In this document: one piece after another, positions 1-8,599 of the stretch
How the letters are laid out: every line of letters starts with the position of its first letter
Position numbering within the stretch: the first letter of the stretch is position 1
From: CBDCVD01 sp965224015
Lineage (GTDB): Bacteria; Pseudomonadota; Alphaproteobacteria; Rhizobiales; CBDCVD01
Assembly (NCBI GenBank): GCA_965224015.1
Contig: OZ245032.1
Location: forward strand, 2,232,001-2,296,000
Length of the DNA: 64,000 bases
Direction of reading: 5' to 3'
The notes under the pieces: model-generated
What the model was told of the DNA's origin: nothing
Databases searched by the model: none
The model's input: only the letters and a program-made list of their open reading frames with translations
Program-made: the position numbers and the translations under genes

Positions 1-249
1 CCCCTATCATTGCCTGGAGTGATCGCAGGATGTTTTCTTGTCTTTATTCCGGCGGTGGGCGAGTTTGTCATTCCCGACCTGTTGGGCGGCTCCGACACGC
101 TGATGATCGGCAAGACATTGTGGTCGGAATTTTTCAACAATCGGGATTGGCCGGTGTCCTCGGCCATTGCTGTGGTTTTGTTGATTATCCTGGTGGTGCC
201 GATTGTGCTGTTTCAGCACCAAAGCGAGGCCCGGCGCGAGAAAACATAA
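1..249 (+). CDS. potH: Putrescine/spermidine-type ABC transporter permease, C-terminal part
   Basis: This is the C-terminal 82 codons of an inner-membrane permease that continues beyond the left edge of the window. It contains the EAA-loop sequence LPGVIAGCFLVFIPAVGEFV, followed by DLLGGSDTLMIGKTLWSEFF, which is characteristic of PotH-type polyamine permeases. One last hydrophobic helix and a basic tail end at TAA. The potI gene follows after 17 bases, so the two are one operon in the usual potFGHI order. The substrate (putrescine or a related polyamine) is inferred from family resemblance. The 5' end is missing. Confidence 0.85.
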   Translation, partial: PLSLPGVIAGCFLVFIPAVGEFVIPDLLGGSDTLMIGKTLWSEFFNNRDWPVSSAIAVVLLIILVVPIVLFQHQSEARREKT

Positions 250-266
250 ATAGGTAAGATGACACA

Positions 267-1088
267 ATGAAACGCGGGTTGACATCCTTTAACATTGTCT
301 CTTTGGTACTGGGATTTTCGTTCCTGTATTTGCCGATCCTGCTCCTGGTCGTCTACTCGTTCAACAAATCGCGGCTTGTGACCGTATGGGCCGGTTTCTC
401 AACCCGGTGGTACGCATCACTCCTGGAAAACGAGGCCATGTTAAGCGCCGCCTGGATGACCTTGCGGGTGGCGTTTGTTTCAGCAAGCGTTGCGGCTGTA
501 CTGGGAACAATGGCGGCACTTGTTTTGGTGCGTATGGGCCGTTTTCGTGGCCGCATGCTGTTTTCCGGCATGGTTTATGCGCCCCTGGTGATGCCGGAGG
601 TGATTACGGGCCTATCGCTGTTATTGTTGTTTGTGGCCATGGGGTTAGCGCTTGGGTTCTGGAGCGTAACGATCGCCCATATTACCTTTTCTATGTGCTT
701 TGTCGCGGTTGTGGTGCAGTCCCGGCTGGTCAGTTTTGACCAGTCTCTTGAAGAGGCGGCGCAGGATCTTGGATGTCCGCCCTGGAAAACCTATTTTACC
801 ATTACCCTGCCGATCATCGCTCCGGCGGTGTTTGCGGGTTGGATGCTGGCGTTTACATTATCCCTGGACGATCTGGTAATCGCCAGTTTTACCGCCGGTG
901 CCGGGGCCACCACGCTGCCGATGAAAATCTACTCCCAGGTTCGCTTAGGGGTGACCCCGGAGATTAATGCGGTTTGCACGATCCTCATTGCCCTGGTGAC
1001 GATTGGCGTTTTGATTGCATCATTGGCCAACAAATATACCGAACTGGAACGCCAGCGCGCCGAGCAGCTCGCCAAAGCCCAAGGTTAG
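267..1088 (+). CDS. potI: Putrescine/spermidine-type ABC transporter permease PotI
   Basis: The product is a 273-residue inner-membrane protein with about six hydrophobic helices, the usual size for PotI or PotC. The ATPase-contact EAA loop is visible around residue 165 as EEAAQDLGCPPWKTYFTITLP. The following helix carries LSLDDLVIASFTAG, a sequence typical of polyamine permeases. It would pair with the PotH partner just upstream to import putrescine or a related polyamine with an ATPase and a binding protein encoded outside the window. The ATG start has a modest AGGTAA ribosome site. It is the last gene of the operon and is followed by a hairpin. Confidence 0.88.
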   Translation: MKRGLTSFNIVSLVLGFSFLYLPILLLVVYSFNKSRLVTVWAGFSTRWYASLLENEAMLSAAWMTLRVAFVSASVAAVLGTMAALVLVRMGRFRGRMLFSGMVYAPLVMPEVITGLSLLLLFVAMGLALGFWSVTIAHITFSMCFVAVVVQSRLVSFDQSLEEAAQDLGCPPWKTYFTITLPIIAPAVFAGWMLAFTLSLDDLVIASFTAGAGATTLPMKIYSQVRLGVTPEINAVCTILIALVTIGVLIASLANKYTELERQRAEQLAKAQG

Positions 1089-1100
1089 ATCAGCATGGGG

Positions 1101-1136
1101 TTAGCTTATACCCGGGCAACATGGGTATAAAGCTAA
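1101..1136. terminator. Hairpin after potI, also a member of a small dispersed repeat (R4)
   Basis: Arms TTAGCTTATACCC (1101-1113) and GGGTATAAAGCTAA (1123-1136) pair with one bulge across a 9-base loop, 12 bases after the potI stop. No clear T-tract follows, so a terminator role is uncertain. The preceding motif GATCAGCATGGG followed by TTAG and TACCC also occurs at 12431 and at 54687, which makes it a minor repeat family. Confidence 0.45.
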
Positions 1137-1213
1137 ACGTATGCTGATCCAGCGCGGGTGGCCCGCAAGGGGAGCGCGTAGAGTGATGCAGGGTTAATAG
1201 AGATCCCCACCCA

Positions 1214-1242
1214 TTGACACCTGTTTACCCTATTATTACCAT
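1214..1242 (+). promoter_or_regulatory. Candidate sigma-70 promoter for the L,D-transpeptidase gene
   Basis: A perfect TTGACA (1214-1219) is followed after 17 bases by TACCAT (1237-1242), a weak -10 box. It lies about 80 bases before the gene start. The call rests only on this match. Confidence 0.3.
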
Positions 1243-1320
1243 GTTTGGCGTTATGATTTGATAACCTTACCGAAGCGTATAGAATCGGCTCGGTTGATGT
1301 AATGCGTGGGAAGGGAACAG

Positions 1321-2226
1321 ATGCAACGCTTGGGGCACAATTGGCGTGGGAGGATGACGGGGCGACGCGCGTTGGGCGCGGTGGCGGCCCTGGGGTTTGG
1401 AACGTTCGTTCTGAGCGGCTGCAAGTCCTCAACCCCAAAGCACCTGGCGCCACTTTCCTTTGCTGTGACCGAGCGCATGAAAGAGCTGAACCTGCGCGCG
1501 CGAGACCCCATTTACGTGCGCATTTTCAAGCAAGAGCACGAACTTGAGGTCTGGAAGTTCAGCCGCCTGACAAGGCGTTACGTAAAACTCAAGTCCTACG
1601 ACATATGCAAATATTCAGGCGCATTGGGGCCTAAATTTCGCGAAGGCGACCGCCAGTCGCCGGAGGGGTTCTACAAGGTGCGTCCGGCGCAAATGAACCC
1701 CAAATCCAATTATCATCTGGCCTTTAACATTGGTTTTCCCAATGCTTTCGACCGCGCCCATGGACGCACCGGCTCGCATATTATGGTACACGGCGATTGC
1801 TCATCGCGCGGCTGCTACGCCATGACCGATGAGCAGGTTCAGGATATTTATGCTCTGGCGCGGGAGGCCTTTCGCGGCGGACAAAAGGATTTTCACGTAC
1901 ATGTTTTTCCGTTTCGCATGACCGCGGAAAACATGGCCAGGCACCGCAACAGTGAGCATCAAGCGTTTTGGGCCAACCTGAAAGAGGGCTACGATCATTT
2001 TGCCGTAACCAGGCGCCCGCCGACGGTTTCGGTTTGCGCCAAACAATATGTCTTTAACGCCAAGACCGACGATCCCAAGGATCGCTTTGTGGCGACCCGT
2101 GCGTGCCCCGCCTATACGGTTCCTGAGACCATAGAGCGCGCCGTTATCGCCAAGGCCCAGGCCGACCATGCCCGCATGATCAAGATCATCGCCGAGCAGG
2201 AAATCCAGATCGCCCCAACGCTATAG
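1321..2226 (+). CDS. L,D-transpeptidase (YkuD domain) lipoprotein
   Basis: This is a periplasmic cell-wall enzyme that probably crosslinks peptidoglycan or attaches proteins to it through an active-site cysteine. A hydrophobic N-terminus ends in the lipobox LSGC near residue 35, so the protein should be a membrane-anchored lipoprotein. The YkuD catalytic motif HGDCSSRGC is present, with the His, Gly, Ser, Gly and Cys of the family pattern. The overall form resembles E. coli YafK. I chose the ATG at 1321 because AAGGGAA lies 4 bases upstream; a GTG at 1306 is possible. The stop codon TAG lies inside the left end of repeat R3. There are no partner genes. Confidence 0.85.
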   Translation: MQRLGHNWRGRMTGRRALGAVAALGFGTFVLSGCKSSTPKHLAPLSFAVTERMKELNLRARDPIYVRIFKQEHELEVWKFSRLTRRYVKLKSYDICKYSGALGPKFREGDRQSPEGFYKVRPAQMNPKSNYHLAFNIGFPNAFDRAHGRTGSHIMVHGDCSSRGCYAMTDEQVQDIYALAREAFRGGQKDFHVHVFPFRMTAENMARHRNSEHQAFWANLKEGYDHFAVTRRPPTVSVCAKQYVFNAKTDDPKDRFVATRACPAYTVPETIERAVIAKAQADHARMIKIIAEQEIQIAPTL

Positions 2227-2285
2227 CAAAATGCGTTTAATTGGAATCATGGGGCTTTCCCGTATTTTTCCGGCATTTTGCTATA
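2222..2285 (+). repeat. Palindromic repeat R3, 64 bp
   Basis: Terminal inverted repeats run from TATAGCAAAATGCG at the left to GCATTTTGCTATA at the right, enclosing ATCATGGGGCTTTC. A nearly identical copy is at 57789-57852 and an inverted, end-trimmed copy is at 12749-12808. The left end contains the TAG stop of the L,D-transpeptidase gene. No coding capacity. Confidence 0.85.
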
Positions 2286-2320
2286 GATTTAGAGGGCGAT
2301 CAGCTTTATGGGGTTCGCTT
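2281..2320 (+). repeat. Repeat fragment R5, 40 bp
   Basis: This 40-base segment (start CTATAGATTTAGAGG, end TTCGCTT) matches the reverse complement of 46016-46055 at all but two positions. It is joined directly to R3 on the left and to an R1 end on the right. In the other copy it sits inside a 64-codon open frame of unknown nature, so this one is likely a fragment of a longer element. Confidence 0.7.
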
Positions 2321-2458
2321 ATACCAGGGGCCCTTGCCAATGACTCATGCATTATACCAGCGGTATGGGCTTTATATACACGCCGACTGGTGTACTGCCT
2401 TGATAACATAACTCTTTGACGCTAAGCCATGAGTCATTGTTAAGGACCCTTGGTATTA
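2319..2458. repeat. Repeat R1: partial reverse copy (2319-2350) followed by a full forward copy (2353-2458)
   Basis: The first part is the reversed 3' end of R1 (GGGCCCTTGCCAATGACTCATG). The second is a full copy running from TATACCAGCGGTAT to CCCTTGGTATTA. R1 contains small palindromes: ATACC/GGTAT at the start, an ACAC/GTGT hairpin about 30 bases in, and AAGGRCCCTT near the end. Its terminal TA is shared with the next repeat, R2. Confidence 0.9.
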
Positions 2459-2510
2459 GAGCGTGTCATGTCTCAATAGAATCCATTCTGTTAAAACATG
2501 ACACGCTCTA
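2457..2510. repeat. Short R2 element with TA flanks
   Basis: Inverted ends GAGCGTGTCATG and CATGACACGCTC are each flanked by TA, as expected for insertion by an IS630/Tc1-type transposase. The right-hand TA forms part of the stop codon of the beta-oxidation gene on the minus strand. It is a short relative of the 276-bp element at 47872-48147. Confidence 0.8.
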
Positions 2511-4460
2511 TTTCTGCGATTTCATGAACATTGGTCCGCCGCGCCAGCGAGGAAATCCATAGCCGCTCGTCATGACGACATCAATGTCGTCTGCCGATCG
2601 CGCTATCCCTTCATCGAGAACGCTTTCGCCCTCGCGCTGCATCGTGTCGAGAATCCGGTCCATGATCTGCTGCGTTGAAAATTCGATAGGTGGCGTTCCT
2701 CGCCGACGCCGTTCTTCATCGATGATGACATTGACCGTACCATCAATGTAAGGCGTCTCGCCTTCATAATTGTACCAGCCTTTGCCAGACTTTTTCCCGA
2801 AGCGTTCAAGCTCACACAAGCGGTCGGCAATCCTGACATATCGCTCGTCGGCATCTCGTGTTGCGGCTTTTCGCTTGCGCATGGCCCAGGATATGTCGAG
2901 CCCCGCTAGATCTTGCATTTCAAAGACGCCCATTGGGAACCCAAACTCACGCATTGCCAGGTCTACGTGATCGGGTGACGCACCGTCTTCAACGAGATAG
3001 TCTGCTTCGCGACGGTAGGCTGACATGATCCGGTTTCCAATGAATCCATCACAAACACCGGATAGGACGGGCGTTTTCGACAAGGTTTTTGCAAATCGAA
3101 ATGCGGTTACCAGAACATCATTAGTGACGGTGTCAGTTTTGATAATCTCGACCAGCTTCATGATATGAGCCGGCGAAAAGAAGTGCAGGCCAATGAGGCG
3201 ACCCGGGTCTGAAACAACCCGAGCAATCTGGTTCACATCCAGATAGGAGGTGTTAGACGCCAGGATGGTCTCTGCTCTAGTAATAAGATCAAGTTTTTTG
3301 AAGACAGATTTCTTGACTGCCATATCTTCAAAAACGGCTTCGATTACGAGATCAGCGTCTGACAGACGCCCGTAGTCTATCGTGCTGGAAAAGGCCTTGT
3401 TGATCTCCGCCAGTCTGGATTGCGAAATCAGTCCATGCCTTTGAGTTTGCGCCAAAATTCCTTCTACACGTTGGCGGCCTGCGTCACTTGCTTTGTTGGT
3501 GACCTCGCGTTGAGTAACTCGATACCCTTGCAGCAGACATGCGACAGCAATCCCTGCGCCCATGGTCCCGCCGCCAATGACTCCTATATGAGAGAGCGGA
3601 CGTGTCGACACATTTTTGATCTCGGGTAACTTCGAAGTTGCCCGCTCAGCAAAGAAGATATGTCTAAGGGCCTTTGATTGATCGCCAAACTGCAATGAAT
3701 GAAAGTTTGCGCGTTCTATCGCCAATGCCTCTTTGAACGGAAGATTGGCTACGTCGCGTAGGGTTTCGAGTGCCGTGACCGGAGATTGTTGCCCTTTGGC
3801 TTTGCTTCGTATCCGGGCAAGTGCGTCGTCAAATTCACTTTGGGTGAGGGGGTCTATTACGGATTGACCGGTCAGCGGATCAGGTAGAGGTTGTTGCGCA
3901 ATACCTTCCGCAAAATCGGCTGCAAAGGTTAATAGATCTCCGTTGGTAATGGCGCTAACCAGCCCATGGTTTTGCGCATCGGCGGCACCGATTGGCTTAC
4001 CCGTCGTGATCATCTCAATCGCCTTCGGCATTGGAATACATCGGGGCAAGCGAACTGTGCCGCCGGCACCGGGTATCAATCCAAGATTGACCTCTGGCAG
4101 CCCCATTTTTGCGGAGGTTGTGGCAACGCGGTAGTGACACCCAAGGGCTATTTCCAGTCCGCCGCCAAGAGCAGCCCCGTGTATGGCGGCGACCCATGGT
4201 TTTTGAGCGCTTTCAAGCGCAAGCACAACCCCTGGAAGAAGAGGCTCTTCAGGAACCTTTCCAAATTCGCGAATGTCCGCACCGGCTATAAAAGTTGACC
4301 CCGAACAGTTCAGGACAACGGCCATCGTTTCCGGGTCTTTATCGGTTTGCTCGACGGCATGAACAATCCCTGAGCGCACGGCATGGGAAACCGCATTGAC
4401 CGGAGGATTGTTGATCGTGACGATTGAGACCGCGCCACGTCGCTCAATTGAAACTTCCAT
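2508..4460 (-). CDS. Bifunctional enoyl-CoA hydratase / 3-hydroxyacyl-CoA dehydrogenase, C-terminus truncated
   Basis: This cytoplasmic beta-oxidation enzyme has 650 residues. The crotonase part is residues 1-190, with oxyanion-hole sequences IAGADIREF and GAALGGGLEIALG. The dehydrogenase starts near residue 290 with the NAD motif GVIGGGTMGAGIA and contains IGLHFFSPAHIMKLVEI. The C-terminal repeat of the domain ends abruptly at GYGFPRWRGGPMF followed by five residues. Family members normally continue for some forty residues after this motif. The stop codon belongs to repeat R2, so the insertion or an associated deletion removed the tail. It may still be active. Together with the gcdH remnant upstream it could once have served glutaryl-CoA or ring-cleavage products. 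Confidence 0.85.
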   Translation of the reverse strand: MEVSIERRGAVSIVTINNPPVNAVSHAVRSGIVHAVEQTDKDPETMAVVLNCSGSTFIAGADIREFGKVPEEPLLPGVVLALESAQKPWVAAIHGAALGGGLEIALGCHYRVATTSAKMGLPEVNLGLIPGAGGTVRLPRCIPMPKAIEMITTGKPIGAADAQNHGLVSAITNGDLLTFAADFAEGIAQQPLPDPLTGQSVIDPLTQSEFDDALARIRSKAKGQQSPVTALETLRDVANLPFKEALAIERANFHSLQFGDQSKALRHIFFAERATSKLPEIKNVSTRPLSHIGVIGGGTMGAGIAVACLLQGYRVTQREVTNKASDAGRQRVEGILAQTQRHGLISQSRLAEINKAFSSTIDYGRLSDADLVIEAVFEDMAVKKSVFKKLDLITRAETILASNTSYLDVNQIARVVSDPGRLIGLHFFSPAHIMKLVEIIKTDTVTNDVLVTAFRFAKTLSKTPVLSGVCDGFIGNRIMSAYRREADYLVEDGASPDHVDLAMREFGFPMGVFEMQDLAGLDISWAMRKRKAATRDADERYVRIADRLCELERFGKKSGKGWYNYEGETPYIDGTVNVIIDEERRRRGTPPIEFSTQQIMDRILDTMQREGESVLDEGIARSADDIDVVMTSGYGFPRWRGGPMFMKSQK

Positions 4461-4468
4461 AGCGCCCG

Positions 4469-4952
4469 CTAATCCTTACTGGAACACCTGAAGGCCCGTT
4501 TGGCCGCGCCCAAGATCAGTGCATGGATGTCATGCGTTCCTTCATATGTGTTCACCGCTTCGAGGCTCATCACGTGACGAATGACACCGTATTCATCAGA
4601 AATGCCGTTGCTACCATGCATGTCGCGCGCTTCTCGTGCAATGGCGAGTGCTTTGCTGCAATTATTCCGCTTCATCCTCATCATGCAGATCAGCTCAGCC
4701 GGAGCGGTGTGATCATCAAACACCCGACCAAGACGTAGTGCGCCGAGTAGACCAAGGCTGATCTCGGTCTGCATAAACGCGCGACAAAAGCTTGTTCTGA
4801 CAATAGGCCTGTGCGGAATCGCGGATCATTGCTTCTTCACCCGTAAGCTGACTGTCGATCAGGAAGGGAACTTCCCATTTCAGCACTGCGGGTTTTGCAC
4901 GGGCAATTTCCGGTGTATGGTTTAAATGAGTGTCAATTGCTGTTTCTGCCAA
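4469..4952 (-). pseudogene. gcdH: Glutaryl-CoA dehydrogenase remnant with internal deletion and frameshift
   Basis: Two pieces of one family are fused out of frame. From the TTG at 4952 (preceded by GAAGGAG), about 57 residues match the GcdH N-terminus, including FLIDSQLTGEEAMIRDSAQAY. At about 4775-4780 the reading shifts to a frame starting MQTEISLGLLGALRLGR, which is the C-terminal hundred residues and includes KRNNCSKALAIAREARDM and VNTYEGTHDIHALILG. The middle of the protein, more than two hundred residues with the FAD and substrate pocket, is absent. The C-terminal frame lies 8 bases upstream of the beta-oxidation gene on the same strand, so the two were probably one operon. The gene cannot make an active enzyme. 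Confidence 0.88.
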
Positions 4953-4999
4953 GAGTGTCTCCTTCGGGTTGAGGGACTCTTATCCTTTGTGTACAAAAA

Positions 5000-5027
5000 T
5001 TTCAAGCTCGAAATTTTGAGCTTGAAA
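5000..5027. promoter_or_regulatory. Perfect 10-bp inverted repeat upstream of the anthranilate operon, candidate MarR operator
   Basis: TTTCAAGCTC (5000-5009) and GAGCTTGAAA (5018-5027) are perfect inverted arms around an AT-rich 8-base centre. They lie 56 bases before the monooxygenase start and about 48 bases from the divergent gcdH start. Two MarR proteins are encoded in the cluster, so an operator role is likely but inferred. Confidence 0.6.
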
Positions 5028-5082
5028 TACTTGTAGAGATGTGCGACGTTCCCGGCAGCAAAAAAGCTAACAGAGGCGTTTC

Positions 5083-7380
5083 ATGAAAATTGCATGTTTA
5101 GGTGGCGGACCAGCAGGACTGTACTTCGCGATTTCGATGAAACTCCGCGATCCTTCTCATGAAGTCGTTGTTTTAGAACGCAATAAAGCTGACGACACAT
5201 TTGGATGGGGTGTTGTTCTGTCAGACGACGCTCTTGAAAAAATGCAGATCAACGACCCAATCAGCACTCAGCAGATCCGTGATGAATTCATCTATTGGGA
5301 TGATATTGCCGTTGAGCACAACGGAAACCGGACAGTTTCCGGCGGTCACGGATTTACTGGCGTCGGCCGCAAGGCAATGTTGATCTTGCTTCAAAAACGC
5401 GCACGCGAACTTGGTGTCGAAATGCGTTTTGAAACAGAATTCGGGACGGCCGAAGAATTTCGCAAAGACTACGACCTCGTTGTTGCATCAGATGGCATCA
5501 ATTCTGCGGTCCGTAACGAGTATGTGGATGTCTTCAATCCAGACATTGATATGCGCAAATGCAAATTCATCTGGCTCGGCACACACCAGACCTTCCATGA
5601 TGCCTTTACCTTTATTTTTGAAAAGACCAAACATGGTTGGATGTGGGCGCATGTCTACCAGTTCGATGACAACACAGCCACATTCATCGTCGAATGTCTG
5701 CAGCCGACTTGGGACTCATTTGGTTTCGAAGACATGTCCAAAGAGGACATTGTTGAAACCTGCCGGAAGGTCTTTGAGAAATATCTTGGTGGCAATGATC
5801 TTATGTCTAACGCGCATCACTTGCGTGGATCTGCCGTTTGGATGAACTTCCCGCGTGTCATCTGCGAGAAATGGTATCACGAAAACATCGTTCTCATGGG
5901 CGACGCTGCTGCTACAGGCCACTTCTCTATTGGCTCCGGCTCAAGGCTTGCTTTTGATAGTGCCATTGCCCTTGCTAAATATCTCCATTGCGAGCCGACA
6001 ATGGAGCGGGCATTCGAGCGGTATCAGGATGAGCGCCGTCTGGAAGTGCTGCGGACACAATCGGCTGCCAGAAACTCTCTGGAATGGTTTGAAAACGTCG
6101 AGCGCTACCTCGACATGGACCCTGTCCAGTTTAATTATTCTCTTCTGACCCGCTCCCAACGCATCAGCCATGAGAATTTGCGCGAGCGTGATGGCAAATG
6201 GTTGGAATCTGCTGAACGCTGGTTCATGCAACAGGCCGGTGTGCCTGACTCAGAACCGGTTCGCGCGCCGATGTTTGCTCCCTTCAAACTACGCGACATG
6301 GAATTGAAGAACCGTATCGTGGTTTCTCCAATGGCGCAATATATGGCGTTTGATGGTGCGCCGACGGATTGGCATCTGACCCACTATGGTGAGCGCGCCA
6401 AAGGTGGAGCAGGTCTTGTTTATGTGGAAATGACCTGCGTGAGCGCAGAGGGGCGCATTACTCCAGGGTGTCCTGGTCTTTATGCTCGCGAGCATGAAGT
6501 AGCGTGGCGTCGCTTGACGGATTTTGTTCATCAAAACACTGATGCCAAAATCTGCTGCCAGATTGGTCATTCGGGCCGCAAAGGCTCAACCAATATTGGT
6601 TGGGAAGGTATGGACCTGCCCTTGCAAGATGGAAACTGGGATCTGGTCTCAGCCTCAGCCATTGCCTGGTCAGACAACAATGACACACCGCGTGAAATCA
6701 CCCGGTCCGAGATGGACCAAATCCGCGATGAGTTTGCCGCAGCTGCCGAAATGGCAGAACGTGCAGGGTTTGACATGATCGAACTTCACGCAGCCCATGG
6801 TTATTTAGTGTCTTCATTTATCTCGCCGGTTTCAAATCAACGAACGGATGAATATGGCGGCAGTCTCGAAAACAGACTTCGCTGGCCGTTGGAAGTCTTC
6901 AAGGCCATGCGCGCCGTTTGGCCCGAACAGAAGCCCATGTCCGTTCGAATATCCGCCAACGACTGGGTCGGTGATGATGGTGTGACCCCCGATGAGGCTG
7001 TTGAAATCGCGAAGGCGTTCGATGAAGCAGGCGTCGACCTGATCGACGTATCGGCTGGTCAAACAACAGTTGATGCGAAGCCGATTTACGGTCGCATGTT
7101 CCAAACGCCTTTCTCAGACCGGATCAAGAATGATGGTGGCCTTACCACCATGGCGGTCGGTAACATCTACGAAGCCGATCACGCCAATTCGATCCTGATG
7201 GCCGGACGGGCGGACCTGGTCGCCATCGGTCGCCCACATCTGTCTGATCCTTATTGGACTTTGCATGAGGCCGCGAAGATTGGTGACCGGCAGGCCAAGG
7301 ATTGGGCAAAACCATATCTTGCGGGCCGCGATCAGCTTTGGCGACTAGCTGACAGAGAAGCTGAGATGGGGAAAGTATGA
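5083..7380 (+). CDS. Anthraniloyl-CoA (2-aminobenzoyl-CoA) monooxygenase/reductase
   Basis: This 765-residue two-domain flavoprotein matches the layout of 2-aminobenzoyl-CoA monooxygenase/reductase of Azoarcus evansii (EC 1.14.13.40). The enzyme hydroxylates and then reduces the CoA-activated ring without a classical dioxygenase. Residues 1-390 form an FAD monooxygenase with CLGGGPAGLYFAIS at the N-terminus and GDAAATGHFSIGSG near residue 275. Residues 395-765 form an old-yellow-enzyme domain with APFKLRDMELKNRIVVSPM and the HAAHGYLVSSF and TDEYGGSLENR motifs. It is the first gene of a tightly packed operon, followed with a 4-base overlap by an SDR. The CoA ligase further down supports anthranilate as the substrate. 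Confidence 0.92.
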   Translation: MKIACLGGGPAGLYFAISMKLRDPSHEVVVLERNKADDTFGWGVVLSDDALEKMQINDPISTQQIRDEFIYWDDIAVEHNGNRTVSGGHGFTGVGRKAMLILLQKRARELGVEMRFETEFGTAEEFRKDYDLVVASDGINSAVRNEYVDVFNPDIDMRKCKFIWLGTHQTFHDAFTFIFEKTKHGWMWAHVYQFDDNTATFIVECLQPTWDSFGFEDMSKEDIVETCRKVFEKYLGGNDLMSNAHHLRGSAVWMNFPRVICEKWYHENIVLMGDAAATGHFSIGSGSRLAFDSAIALAKYLHCEPTMERAFERYQDERRLEVLRTQSAARNSLEWFENVERYLDMDPVQFNYSLLTRSQRISHENLRERDGKWLESAERWFMQQAGVPDSEPVRAPMFAPFKLRDMELKNRIVVSPMAQYMAFDGAPTDWHLTHYGERAKGGAGLVYVEMTCVSAEGRITPGCPGLYAREHEVAWRRLTDFVHQNTDAKICCQIGHSGRKGSTNIGWEGMDLPLQDGNWDLVSASAIAWSDNNDTPREITRSEMDQIRDEFAAAAEMAERAGFDMIELHAAHGYLVSSFISPVSNQRTDEYGGSLENRLRWPLEVFKAMRAVWPEQKPMSVRISANDWVGDDGVTPDEAVEIAKAFDEAGVDLIDVSAGQTTVDAKPIYGRMFQTPFSDRIKNDGGLTTMAVGNIYEADHANSILMAGRADLVAIGRPHLSDPYWTLHEAAKIGDRQAKDWAKPYLAGRDQLWRLADREAEMGKV

Positions 7381-8120
7381 GCCTTTCTTCCAAACATATC
7401 GTGGTGACCGGTGGTGGTACAGGTGTGGGTGCAGCAACAGCCCATGCCTTTGCCAAGGCCGGTGCCAAGGTCACGATTATGGGACGCACACAAGAGAGCC
7501 TGAAGTCTCAAGCGTTACCTTATCAACTCTGCGATGTGACTGATCAATCCGCCGTTCAAGCGGCTTTTCAAGAGGCGCGTAAGGCCCACGGGCCGGTTGA
7601 TGTGGTCGTTGCGAACGCCGGTGCGGCGGTGAGCATCCCGTTTGCGAAGATGACACCAAAGGTTCTCGACCAGATGTTGGCGGTGAACCTGGGTGGGGTC
7701 CTCAATACCTGGCAAGAAGGCCTTATTGATATGAAGGCGTCCGGTTGGGGCCGCTTGATCGCCATTGCATCAACAGCTGGGCTTAAAGGGTATCTTTATG
7801 TCTCCGCCTATTGTGCTGCAAAGCATGGGGTTATTGGCTTAACCCGCGCATTGGCACTTGAGCTAGGCACGAGCGGGGTTACCGCAAATGCAATTTGCCC
7901 GGGTTTTATCGAAACACCGCTGTTGGAACGCTCCATTGACAATATCGTCGAGAAAACGGGGATGAGCCGCGAAGACGCAGCAAAATCTCTCAAGACTGGC
8001 AACCCTCAAAAACGATTTATTCAACCGGAAGACGTAGCTGCATCAGCCCTTTGGCTTTCGTCTGATGGTGCGGCCTGTGTGAACGGTCACGCACTCAGCC
8101 TGTCGGGGGGTGAAATATGA
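7377..8120 (+). CDS. Short-chain dehydrogenase of the anthranilate pathway
   Basis: This 247-residue NAD(P)-dependent SDR has the cofactor motif TGGGTGVG at residue 11, NAGA near residue 80, the catalytic S and YCAAK pair at about 140-155, and the PGFIETPL loop. In this operon it most likely oxidises a 3-hydroxyacyl-CoA or a cyclic alcohol formed after ring reduction. That step is inferred from position only. It overlaps the monooxygenase by 4 bases and the next MarR gene by 4 bases, which indicates translational coupling. Confidence 0.85.
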   Translation: MSLSSKHIVVTGGGTGVGAATAHAFAKAGAKVTIMGRTQESLKSQALPYQLCDVTDQSAVQAAFQEARKAHGPVDVVVANAGAAVSIPFAKMTPKVLDQMLAVNLGGVLNTWQEGLIDMKASGWGRLIAIASTAGLKGYLYVSAYCAAKHGVIGLTRALALELGTSGVTANAICPGFIETPLLERSIDNIVEKTGMSREDAAKSLKTGNPQKRFIQPEDVAASALWLSSDGAACVNGHALSLSGGEI

Positions 8121-8599
8121 GCATGCCCGCAGAGGTCTTGACTGAACCGATTTCAAAACAGTGTTTGCGCGTCTGCTTTAGACTTTCGAAGGCAAACGAT
8201 TCAATCCAAGCTGTGCTGCGACGAAATCTCAGGCAAGAGCATGAATCTACGTTGCCGCGCTTTGATGTGATGTCTGCGCTTTCGCGCCATCCACATGGCC
8301 TAAAGATGTCCGAAATCTCCGACCTTCTTCGAATTTCAAATGGCAATGTGACAACAATTGTAGGCCGCCTTGTTGCACAAGAACTCGTTGAGCGCAAGCG
8401 AGCGCCAGGTGATCGCCGTGCTGTTGAAATATCACTCACGGACAAAGGCCATGCTGCATTCAAAGTGCAAGCGGCAGATCATGAAGTCTGGGTAGCAAAC
8501 CTCCTGTCTGGCATCGGAGGTCATGCATTGGTTTCGATAAACGTAATGCTGGAGGAAATAAACAATCACCTGGAATCCGTGGTAGGGAATAAAAGGTGA
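8117..8599 (+). CDS. MarR-family transcriptional regulator
   Basis: This 160-residue winged-helix repressor is encoded inside the operon. The DNA-binding part is visible as LPRFDVMSAL, LKMSEISDLLRISNGNVTTI and the wing ELVERKRAPGDRRAVEISLT. It closely parallels the MarR protein at 20533, which has LPRFDVLAIL, LKMSELSGHLLVANGST and VERKPVPGDRRAWHVHLT in the same positions, so the two are probably paralogues flanking the pathway. A natural ligand would be anthranilate or anthraniloyl-CoA, and the likely target is the inverted repeat at 5000-5027. Both are inferences. Confidence 0.85.
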   Translation: MSMPAEVLTEPISKQCLRVCFRLSKANDSIQAVLRRNLRQEHESTLPRFDVMSALSRHPHGLKMSEISDLLRISNGNVTTIVGRLVAQELVERKRAPGDRRAVEISLTDKGHAAFKVQAADHEVWVANLLSGIGGHALVSINVMLEEINNHLESVVGNKR

